Shown here in pieces: positions 47,539 to 57,655 of a DNA stretch of 64,000 nt. The position numbers and the translations under genes are program-made. The stretch is from Canna indica (lineage: Eukaryota; Streptophyta; Magnoliopsida; Zingiberales; Cannaceae). Where the stretch lies: the NCBI GenBank assembly GCA_034359265.1, contig CP136890.1:78269501-78333500 (forward strand). The letters run 5' to 3'. The notes below the pieces were generated by a model. It had not been told where the DNA came from and did no database searches. It worked only from the letters and a program-made list of their open reading frames with translations. Positions within the stretch are counted from its first letter, which is position 1; the number at the start of each line of letters is the position of its first letter.

Positions 47539-48942
47539 ATGGCACTAGAGTCGGTAGTATCTTCACCTCCTAGGTTCGATGAATCGAACTTTGGTCTTTG
47601 GAAGTCTAGGATGTACACCTACATGAAGACTAGAGGCTTTGGTGTTTATAACATGTTAAAATTTGAATACACTTTTCCTAAAATTGACATGCATGATTGG
47701 AGTGAACTTGATCAGAAACTGTTTCAGTTTAATGGAGAAGGTATGAATTGCTTATTTTGTACCATACCAAATAGCATTCTTGAAAAAATCATGCATTGTT
47801 CAACAGTTTTTGATTTATGGGCTACTTTAAATATTTTATATGATTATGCCAAAACTGAAGAAATTGGCACTTTTAATGAATGTGGTGATGACAATGGTCA
47901 CTCACCTACTACTAATCTTAATCTTGATGCCCATAGCTCATCCAGTCAAAGGAGTAGCTCCAAAAGCCGAAAAAGAAAGATAGTATATCATGCATGCAGG
48001 GAGAAGGGGCATGTAAGAAAAAATTATCCTTTCATGAAGAACAAGGCAAAGAAGAGGTAAAAAGCTTCTACATCATCATCTCATTCAAATGAAGCATCCT
48101 CTTGCAATGACTATGAAGCTACTTCAAAAGCTTACCTCGTGAGCACAAATGATGATGTACACTCCTCTCCTTCTAGCCATGCTAATGCAAATGAGAATGT
48201 TAGCTCTTCTAGTTCATTCAACATGCCATATGGAGAACTAGTTAAGGAATGTCAAAAAATGTATGTCTTGCTTATGAAAAAGAACAAGGAAAATAGAAAT
48301 CTAAAGAAGGAAAACTCTAAGCTTAGTTCACACGCACATGCCTTAGAAGTAGAAAATGAAAAATTAAAGACTAGACCCTTTAATCCATGTCATGATAACT
48401 TACAGCTTGAGCTTAAAGCTTTGAAGCATGAAAATGATAATTTAAAAATTAAAAATAGCATGTTAAAAAATCAGTTGCATGCTATTCAAAAATCTATGAA
48501 TGATTTGAAAAGTGAGGTTATACTTTTGAATAAGAAAGTAAGTGAATTTAAAAATCCTTCATTTCTTAATAACAATAGAAATACCTATGTAAAGAATGCC
48601 AATGTCTATCATCATTCTCATGCCATGCATTCTACCACTAGACCTCATGATTATAAGAAAAAGAATGTTGTTTCTAAGAATGTTCATACCCATCATGTCT
48701 CACATGCCAAATATTCTAATAATAAATCTCAAGTTCATAGAAAAAACACAAAGAAATTTAATGGACATTGTTTTTGTTGTGGTACATATGGGCATGCCAT
48801 ATATGATTGCGTATTTAAGATGAACCCAAGTGGAGTTAAAATACTTTGGGTAGCTAAGCCCTCTAACCCCCAAGAACCCAAAGCCATTTGGGTACCAAAG
48901 GTTCCTTGCTCTCTTGTAGGGAGAGCTACCACACAAGGGTAA
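47539..48942 (+). pseudogene. Copia-like gag with coiled coil and zinc knuckle, one nonsense codon
   Basis: The structural protein that packages element RNA. The ATG at 47539 opens the UBN2-type Copia gag: RFDESNFGLWKSRMYTY, WSELDQKLFQFNGE, FDLWATLNILYD. A first, degenerate knuckle reads YHACREKGHVRKNYP (Cys lost at two positions). TAA at 48058-48060 interrupts the frame, but 48139-48942 continues in the same frame. That part has a long coiled coil (LKKENSKLSSHAHALEVENE; LELKALKHENDNLK) and an intact knuckle CFCCGTYGHAIYDC, ending at TAA 48940. Apart from the stop it is one continuous gag. Its length and coiled coil are usual for plant Copia elements with large gag. Confidence 0.82.
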
Positions 48943-50932
48943 AGAGAAGTGAGGAGTTGAAGTTGATAGTGGACTTAAATGAAGTATCATTCCTTAGTTG
49001 CAACTTCAAACCATCATGATGTCATAAGTATGAAAATTGACATCGAGATATACCTTGGTATCATCTACTATATCCTCTTGATTAAATTATAGTTGGAATT
49101 TGATATATGCTTAATACTCGTCGATTTTTCCTCTCTTGATAAATTTCAAAAAGGTTTTTGATTTTATTGATTTTCGGTCTCTTCAGAGACCTATATAGCT
49201 TGTAATGGGCTCATGCAACCTTGTAGTTTTAAATCGTAGGCTAATTGTGGCTTTCGGTTTTCAACCAATAGGAAGGGTTGAAGATCTTATCTTTTAAATA
49301 GTTCATATTTTGAGATCTCTTGACGTTCTGAATTCACGATAATTTATTTTGAAACGGATTTCAAACTATTTAGCAAAGTGGACCTTGAAAATGATACTTG
49401 ATTCTTCTCTTTGCTATTTGGTTTTGGTTAGCTTGCTAGTAACCTTAATTGCATTATCTACTAATGAAGTCTACTTGCAAGTTGTGAATGTTAATGAAAG
49501 ACTATATTATTATGAAGAAAAAGAAAAAAGGCAAGTTTGGCAAGACTCCAAGAATGAGGTATGAGTTTAAGTTTGGTAAAGTATTTTTTAAATATTGAAT
49601 ATTCATGACTTCATGATGCCTCTACACTCATGATTATTTTTGAATGTCAAATCTATGAAATTACTTGAGTAGGCAAAACTTTGATATCTTAAAATTTTTT
49701 ATGATTTCTTGATCAATTGAAATGTGCTCTAGGTTAAAATTCACATTAAATATTATCATATTGAGGTAGTAGTTGGAAAATATGTTTAGATCCACTTATA
49801 TTAAGTGTTCATGTGTCTTCACTTGAAAAATCACGAGTATAAGTTAAGAATCGGTAATTAACAACTTTATAGTAATATGCTTATTTCTTAAACAAAATGA
49901 TGCTAAGATAAAAAAATTTATGACATTATCTTTGTCTCAAACTTAGCATACATGTCTTAAATGGTCATATATTGGTATCTAGAAAGTTTGAACAAAATTT
50001 AAAATCGTTGGATAAATGACTCATATTTACAAAAATATCATTGAGAACTCGTAGAATTTCTAGAAAATTGTAGATATGTCTTTTTTTAGTGATTCTTGAT
50101 TTTTTGGAATCCTCATAAAGTCTAGTTAATATGAAAAAAAATTTATAAAATTTCAATGTACACATCTCTCAAAAATACTTTTTCTTTAAGGGTTAAAAAC
50201 CCATGGCAGATCGAGCGGTTGATCGACTTGCGACCGCCCGATCTACCGGCGGGCGGAAAATGATCTGGTTCGTCCAGTTTTCCGCCAGACTTAATCTAGA
50301 CCATTCAACTAAAGTTCTTAAGCCCGAAACTAGAGCTTTCTTGCCCATTCGACCGGCTACCAAAACCCTCTTCCCTTTCTTCTAAGCTTTCTACTTCTTC
50401 TCCAAGGTAAAATGCTTAATCTTTAGCTATCATTCATGATATTATACTCAATGGCGTGTGGTTTCTTCATCTCTTATTCTCTCAATGTCTTGATTCATCC
50501 ATAAAAACGTGATTCATGTTTCTTTTTCTGGGATGATAATTTTTCTTGGGATATTTACCTCAAAAACAAGTTTTTCTTACTTTCTCTCATGAACTATTCT
50601 CAACATTTATTTTGTCTTCCTTAAAAAAATTTTGTTGTTAATTAGAAAAAAAAAATTCATCTAGTCAAAACATCTTTTTAATGTATATTTTTTTGATATA
50701 GCTCATTGTATATTCTCTTTGGATTCTATCTTTTATTTTTATCTTTATTATTATTATTTTTAATCCTTTATTAGTGTGTCTACGTTTTTTTTATAGATTT
50801 AATGCTAAAATATATTTTTTTAAGGTCTTGCATGAATCAATGCCGATTTTAAAAAAGGTGCTTCTTTTCATTCCCTCAAAAGCATGCATCCTTCATCAAA
50901 GCTAATCATCCTCATCCTAATTATCTTGCAGA
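48943..50932 (+). other. Internal spacer without pol
   Basis: Two kilobases of AT-rich sequence with only short frames (49349, 50203). No integrase zinc finger, no D-D-E block and no RT motif such as YVDD is seen in any frame. This is where a Copia pol would be expected. Confidence 0.6.
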
Positions 50933-51301
50933 ATGGCACCCAAGATAAAACTTTCAAGCTTGCCCGATAACCTTTTGACCTCTTTATGCAAGAAACAAGC
51001 TTCTAAGTTTGCAGATAGGGTCATTCTACAGACTCGTCCAATTAACTTAAGTGATCTAGAACATTTTGACATTAGAAGTAAACTTGCTAGCATGGGATGG
51101 GTAGAGTTCATAGGAAAGCAAGTACCTGTATGCCCCATCCTAAGAAAAGTTTTTTTCTCCAACCTTATAATAGAAAAGGCAAGATACGGTGATGAACTAA
51201 TTCTTCGATCTGAAATCTTAGGAAAATCTATAGTAATCACTGAATCAGACATTAAAGATGCATTTGGGTTTCCTCTATTAGGAAGACCAGTTTATAAGAT
51301 A

Positions 51302-51665
51302 CACTACTAGAAAAATGGGCATCAGCAACGGCTGATGCCGTTGCTGAGCCATTGCTGAAGAGCATCAGCAACGGCCGAGCCGTTGCAATGGAGTCGTGGC
51401 AGAAAATCGCGTTGCTGATAACTTAGCAACGGATCAGCAACGGCCGCTCGGGCCGTTGCTAAAAATATTATCAGCAACGGTTTTGCCACGGACCCGGAGC
51501 CGTTGCGGATAACATTAATAGCAACGGCCGCTGAGTTCGTAGCAACGCCGTTAGTAAAATCCCGTCGCTAAGCCGTTGCTGTAGGTCATCAGCAACGGCT
51601 TTCGATACACTTTTAGCAACGGCTTTCCCACGGACGGCCGTGGAAAAGCCGTTGCTGATGATGTG
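51302..51665. repeat. CACTA-2 left subterminal repeats
   Basis: About fifteen GCAACGGC/GCCGTTGC words in both orientations, matching the right end of CACTA-1 in reverse orientation. Confidence 0.92.
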
Positions 51666-51936
51666 AACCTGGTAACGAAAAAAATTAAAATTTCAAATTT
51701 CCATTGATACATTGATACATTATCTGATACATAACTCACACACCCATACACTCATACACACATTCATTCACACATCATAAATACACCAAGATATACATCA
51801 AAATAATTATATTTATATTGATAATTATCCACAATAGTATAAAAACTATTCAAATGCAAAATTGAAGTATCAATATCCAAACAAAATAAATTAAACAAGT
51901 CCAATATCTCAGTAACAAAGTCAATATAAAAAAATC

Positions 51937-53472
51937 TCACGATGACGATGGAGGATGGTCTGGATCATATGGCGGGGTCTGGAGTGCTTGAGTGTACACC
52001 GGCGTGGAGTGACTCGAGGACGATGGATTAGATGATGCCGAAGAGATGCCTGCTTCGGGATGACCCGACATGTTGCATAGCATAGCTTGTATATCCGCCA
52101 TCATCTGACTCTGGTGCTCCATTATCTCAGTCTGACACGCGACTGTGTCCTCTAGAGTCCTTATTCTGCTATTATGATCATAACTGGATCTAGAGGTGGA
52201 CGGCCGCTCACCAGCGACCGGAGGGGTCGGTGCCCCAAGTGGCCCTAGTACGGCTCGCGCATGACCACTATCTGCGAAGCCATATACGCGGCCATGGTCC
52301 CAGCCATCTGCGGCCTCGACCCACGTTGCTGCGTCAAAGTCCTCGGGGTACCCCCGCGCTACACCACCGTCTGGCTGTAGGTCTCCTACTCGAGTTTGAT
52401 TTTTTGTTTAATATTTATCATAAAACTTAAATTATAAATATATAATGAATAATTTAAACAAATATATAGTTACCATAATGTATGCAGCGCGGTTATCGAT
52501 GTACTCCCCTGTCCCATGTGCTCGACGGTGAGTCCGCTCAAACACCGCCATCGGGGAGGGTCGCTGGACAGTCCCGTCATCCGACACCGTCGTCTACATT
52601 TATAAAATAAATACATTAATTAGTACACATAGTAATAAATAAAATATATAATTAAAAGGTATACTTACCAAACGGTTCGCGTGCACTGCAAATGCAACAG
52701 AGCCGCCGGTGTGACGCGCTGCTCCCCCCGACATGCGATTTCTAGCCGCATTCCGAGAAACCTCCTGCCATCGATCCGTCGACCATATTCCCACGAGCTG
52801 GTCCCATATATCCAGAGTAATCCAATCGGAGTCGTATCCCGGAGTCTCTGCGATGTTAGTGGTCCCAGCTCGGGCCATCGCCTGGGACCGAGCCTGCCCT
52901 AGCTGCCCGTTGTACCTTGCCCGGGAAATAGCCTCCCAGGCAGCGTAAATGAAGGGCCTTTGGTCCTTGGCCCATGTATAGCGAGCCTGCAAAATAATAA
53001 TATTAGTACCAATATTAATCATCATGCATGTAAAAAAAATAATAATACGTGCCTCAAACTCGCGCCATAACATGTCGACGTGCTCGCTAGGCACGTGAGA
53101 CCACGTAGGCTATGCCCCGTGCATGTATCGTCGAATAGTAGAAGAAATGCTCCTCGGCACTTCTTCTTGATCGAACCTGCACAACAAAAATAAATTTTAA
53201 TATTATATTATGATATAATGAATTTGTAATGATTCATAATTCATGATATATTACCGCTCCCCAATCACGCTAATCAATCTACATGACTCTGTGGCTGGTG
53301 GAGGCTGCCACCTGTTCGGCCCGTGTGGCCGCTTGCGTCTGGATGTACTAGCCTCGGCAGTATCATCGGCATGAGGATCAGCAACAGGAGGATCAGCAGC
53401 ATGAGTAAGTGTAGGAGTCTCACCGATCGGAGACTCCGAAGCTCTCCTGCGACGATAACCACGACCAGACAT
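51937..53472 (-). pseudogene. CACTA-2 tnpA-like gene, nearly open
   Basis: Same exon order as the CACTA-1 copy, on the minus strand. It starts with MSGRGYRRRRASES at 53472. STIRRYMHG follows, then ARYTWAKDQRPFIYAAWEA and WITLDIWDQLV (about 52985-52680), an AVFERTHRRAHG piece near 52560-52460, and a tail from about 52390 to the TGA near 51937 (SRIRTLEDTVACQ, PVYTQALQTPPYDPDHP). Two stops present in CACTA-1 are sense codons here. One TAG (53112-53110) replaces a Trp of CACTA-1. The product would bind the subterminal words. Splicing is inferred from comparison of the two copies. Confidence 0.72.
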
Positions 53473-53547
53473 ATCTGTCGAATAGACATATAATCAGATT
53501 ATTGTATAAATAGTAGAGATATATTTAATAAAATATATACTGTACAA

Positions 53548-55374
53548 TTATTCCTCATCATCTGAATAAAAGTCTTCGAATTCTTCCTCTTCTTCCTCTT
53601 CTTCCTCTTCTTCATCTTCTTCATCTCCAGCTTCCTCAATTTCATGATCGTCATCATCAGCATATTCAACTTCTAATTGAATTGACGTTGTGTCTGCATC
53701 CTCGAGTATTGGAATAATACGATCTACAGCAGGAGGATCATCTTCTTGATAGAAACCATATGTCATATCAGGTATCAGCTCATTTTCTCCTACTATCGGA
53801 TCAATTTTTCCTCTACCTTTTGTCTTACAGACTACACGCCAATCTGCTCTATCTTTATTTCGAGCCGGATACTTCGCGTAATATACTTGTTCGGCTTGTG
53901 ATGCCAATATAAAAGGCTCATTTGCTGCCAATTTAGATTTGTAATTAACCTCAACAAGTTTGTATTTTGGATGAACTTTCATGCCCCTTTCTGTTGTATC
54001 GAACCAATGACATCTAAATAGAATAACTGATTTCAAGCCGAAGTAGTGCAACTCTATCACTTCTTCCACCAGTCCATAAAAATCCATATCACATTCAACA
54101 TAGGTTGTCCCTTTCACACAGACCCCAGCATTCATCGTCTTCTTTGTAAATGAATATTCAACCGTGTGAAATTTATACCCATTAACAAAATATCCGTTAT
54201 AGCACGACACAAGTCGCGATGGTCCACTAACAAACTCAAATATTCTTTCATTTATTTCAGCTCTGTGATCTTTGCTGTAAGTCTGAATCCAAGTAGGGAA
54301 ATCACGATTCCGTAATCTCTCCAATTCTTCATCGTTGTGAATAGAGTATTTTTGCACCATCTCAATGTCAAATATTTCAATGAATTGTTCAATCTCTAGA
54401 CAATTGAGTAATACATACAAGTGTGCCAAATGATACTCTTCCTCGCTTAAGTGTCGAGATGGACGAGAACCAAAACTGCTCCAGCTTGCATATGATTTCA
54501 ACAATATTACTTTCAAGTGTTGACATATCTTCTACTCGAATGACATTTGCACAGATGTTTCTAAAAAACATAATTAATTCAGTCAACGGACCCCAAATAT
54601 TATCAGGTAGAAGATCTCGAAATGCGATCGGAAGTAATCTCTGCATGAATACATGATAATCATGGCTCTTCATCCCTGATATTTTGCAATCATCGACGTT
54701 CACACATTGAGATAAGTTTGAAGCATATCCATCGGGTAATCTGAGTTCTTTTACCCATTGACAAACATCTTTGATCTATTATTTATTTAACACATATAGG
54801 GCCTTCGATTTCAGATATCGTCCGTTGACCTCTTGTAACTCCAACTCTGGTCTTTTACAAAGTATTTTCATATCATGTCGGGCTTTGACATTATCTTTAG
54901 TTTTTTCGGAAATATCCATCAAAGTGTTGAAAATATTATCAAACACATTTTTTTCAATGTGCATGACATCTAAACTATGTCGAATCAATAATGAACTCCA
55001 ATAGGGCAATTCCCAAAAGATACTTTTTTTCACCCAGTTATATGTTTGGCCAAAACCTGACACTCTTTCATTGCGACCAAATACTATATCTGGAAGTGCT
55101 GAAACACGTGCTAACATTTGTTCACCAGACAACATCGGTGGTGGCCCATCTCTTTCGACTCTGCCCTTAGTAAATTTATTACGATTCCTTCGATACTGAT
55201 GATTAACCGGTAGGAATCGACGATGACAATCAAAGAATGAGATTTTTCGTCCGTTCTGAAGACTTATTGATTTAGAGTGTTCCATACAATACGGACAAGA
55301 GAGTCGACCGTGAGTGCTCCAACCAGACAACATGCAGTACGCCGGGAAATCATTGATTGTCCACAAGACCGCGG
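53548..55374 (-). pseudogene. CACTA-2 TNP2-like transposase remnant
   Basis: What remains, read from 55374 downward, is the C-terminal part of Transposase_21 (LSGWSTHGRLSCPYC, RERVSGFGQTYNW-like), then 54703-54389 and the DUF4216 frame 54516-53548 (322 codons). The latter has RCHWFDTTERGMKVH and a longer Glu run at its end. The N-terminal domain, the front half of the core and most of DUF4218 are deleted. The DUF4216 frame opens by fusion across the second deletion. It cannot make a complete transposase. Confidence 0.87.
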
Positions 55375-55609
55375 CCTTTAAATTGAAGTGCAGTACAAAT
55401 AACTATATTCTCAAATTGTCCAATCAGGGATAATTCAAGAATTGTACCTCGTATAAAAGATCATCTACTTCTTTTACACGAACATATAATCCCCGAACGG
55501 ATCTAAGGTTTTGCTTAATCATATCCGACTCGTCGATGCGTACGTGAAACATATCAACTCGTCGGATGGATGATTATTTTCTAAATGTTTCGAGACAGTT
55601 CGATTCCAT

Positions 55610-55725
55610 ATTGGACAATTCCGACACGAGTCCAAATTCGACGATAATTGGAAGAGTCCGAAGTGGATGATTCCGGCGCGCGTCCGAAGTGGACGATTCC
55701 GGCGCGCGTCCGAAGTGGACAATTC
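55610..55725. repeat. 26-bp minisatellite in CACTA-2
   Basis: Reverse-orientation units of the CACTA-1 minisatellite (CGCGTCCGAAGTGGACGATTCCGG). About three are well preserved and one or two degenerate. Confidence 0.8.
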
Positions 55726-56149
55726 CGAAATTAATCTAAATCCTAAAAATTAATCTAAACCCTAATAATTAATCTAACAAATTAAACAATTAATCTAACA
55801 AATTAAACAATTAATCTAAATAATTAATTAACATATATAAAAAAATTAAAAAAATATAAATCTGCAATTTTCGGCGCCGGAGTCCGGTGGACTCCAGCGC
55901 CGGCGTACAGTGTCCGGACAGAGTGTTCGAACACTGTAAAAGCTCCGGCGGCGTCCATCGGCCGGCCGCAACGGGGAGAGACGGCCGGACGGCGATGATT
56001 ACCTGAAATCGGCGATCGAGGACGGACGGCAGCGTCGGCAGCGGCAGCTCGGCGTCGTCGGCGTCGGCAGCGGCGGCGAGAGGCGGGAGGAGGAGGCGAC
56101 GGCGGCAGCATCGGGAGGAAGAAGGGTCGGGCGCGATCTGCGACCTATA

Positions 56150-56395
56150 TAAACTTATCAGCAAGGCTCACTCGCCCGTTAGAAAGCCGTTGCTAATAAG
56201 TTATCATCAGCAACGGCTCACTTGTCTGTTAGAAAGCCGTTGCTGATAATTAAAATCATCAGCCACGGCGTGCGTGCCCGTTAGAAAGCCGTTGCAGATA
56301 CAACATATCTGCAACGGCTTGAGCGGCCGTAACAATGCCATTGCAAATAGCAACGGCTTGAGCGGCCGTTGCTGAAGACTCAATTTCTAGTAGTG
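56150..56395. repeat. CACTA-2 right TIR and subterminal repeats
   Basis: An array of GCAACGGC words ending in CTAGTAGTG, homologous to the left end of CACTA-1 in reverse orientation. Confidence 0.92.
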
Positions 56396-57013
56396 ATATC
56401 CACACACCGCTTTCATGAAGAGTTTTCTACTCATGAAGTTGTATCAGCGATATGTCATGAGGATTATCAGGGAATGATCCCTTCCCAAAGCATCAAACTT
56501 TCAACCAATGTCAGGATTATGCACCTCATCATCTCATATAATATTCTTCTTAGAGCAGATCATTATGATGAGGTCACAACTATGAGTTCTAGGGTACTCT
56601 TCTTTGTCATGTCTCACATACCCATAGATGTCCCTGATCTTATCCTTCGATATATAGCTAAGGTTCATGCCTCCAGAAAACAAGCCTTACCATACGCCTC
56701 CCTGATTTCACACTTTATATATGCAGCTGGGGTAAATAAGTCTAGATTTGAAGTAGAACCCATACCCAAACCCATAGACTCATCCTCTCTCAACCGCATG
56801 AAGATCCTTGAAAATCAGCCCGGCAAAAGAATGCGAGGAGAACCTATGGAGCAGACTGAGCATGACATAGGCATGGAGGAGGGCGAAGCTGGTGGAAGTT
56901 CATCATCCGGCACTCCCCTTTCGCGTCTAGGTGATCTGGAGCATCACTTTGCTCAGTTCCACATCGATCAGTTAGAATGGAACAAAGGAACAAGAGAGCG
57001 CCTAGATGAGTAA

Positions 57014-57641
57014 GGCCGTCAGATGAACGAGTATGGTACAATGATTAGTGAGCATGGCCGGCACATAGATGAGTATGGTCAACGTGTTGACTAGTACGGT
57101 TAACAAGTGGATCAGATGTGGCGATACTATCAGTCGCATCTACCACCTCCACCACCACCTAAGTATGACTAGTCTTATTTGATGTTTTGATGTTATTTAT
57201 CTCATGAACTTGTATTTGATGATCAACTCTACATGTATTTGGCAACTCCTTATCATGATTGACTATTGTTGATGATCAGTAATGTGTGTGGTATTTGATG
57301 TGTGAATGACATGCTAATGTAGTATGGCATTATTGACTATATGTATTTTGTCTCATGTAGTATGGCATTATTGTTTGATGATCGACTCATGATGAAACTC
57401 ATTAACTGTACCTTAATTCTTACCCTTTTTGATGGATGTCAAAAGGGGAAGAAAAAGTAAGGTCACACTTATTTTTTTATGATGCATATAATTATGGGGA
57501 GTTAAAATGATATGCACATTGGTAGGGGGAGCATATGTTGAGTTTTATATCTTGTATACCTTAACTCATGTATGCCTTAACTCAAACTCACAAAAATATG
57601 CATATGCTTTCTTAAAATTCCATGTTGTGCTTGTCATCATC
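57014..57641 (+). other. 3' untranslated part of the Copia-like element
   Basis: Contains the tail of the split ORF (repeated DEYG-type residues and a Pro run before KYD near 57170). AT-rich sequence follows with several GATGTTTGATGATCGACTC-like words. No further gene is seen. Confidence 0.6.
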
Positions 57642-57655
57642 AAAAAGGGGGAGAT
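57642..57655 (+). promoter_or_regulatory. Polypurine tract
   Basis: AAAAAGGGGGAGAT lies directly before the TGTTGG start of the 3' LTR. It is the plus-strand priming site typical of Copia elements. Confidence 0.9.

Larger units (their letters stand above)
44483..47722 (+). repeat. Tandem duplication of an LTR-PBS-gag segment (2 x 1,620 bp)
   Basis: Unit 1 is 44483-46102 and unit 2 is 46103-47722. The junctions share TTCAG, present once in the LTR (44483-44487) and once in gag (47723-47727). The units differ by scattered substitutions, so the event is not very recent. Confidence 0.92.
51302..56395 (-). mobile_element. CACTA-2, 5,094 bp, internally deleted
   Basis: Ends CACTACTAGAAAAA at 51302 and TTTCTAGTAGTG at 56395, with 3-bp target duplication ATA at 51299-51301 and 56396-56398. 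It is homologous to CACTA-1 in reverse orientation but lacks the N-terminal transposase region and a further segment of about 330 bp. Subterminal repeat arrays are preserved at both ends. Confidence 0.96.
50933..57013 (+). pseudogene. Element-borne ORF of 'putative plant transposon protein' type, split by CACTA-2
   Basis: The first part (ATG at 50933, coding to 51301) begins MAPKIKLSSLPDNLL and has ASKFADRVILQTRP, ASMGWVEFIGKQVPVCP, VFFSNLIIEKAR, ITESDIKDAFGFPL. The second part resumes at 56396 in the same frame once the ATA target duplication is discounted. It has IMHLIISYNILLRADHYDEVTTM, LFFVMSHIPIDVPDLI and SLISHFIYAAGV, and an acidic Ser/Gly-rich C terminus ending at TAA 57011-57013. A Pro-rich KYD end beyond suggests that the TAA is a later mutation. 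The fold matches a domain found widely in plant LTR elements and annotated only as putative plant transposon protein. Its function is unknown. Two coding blocks without other stops imply selection until shortly before the CACTA insertion. Confidence 0.75.

Noticed and set aside
48139..48942. Second gag-like frame as an independent gene
   Set aside because: It is in the same frame as the upstream gag and separated only by one TAA at 48058, so it is the same protein broken by a nonsense change.
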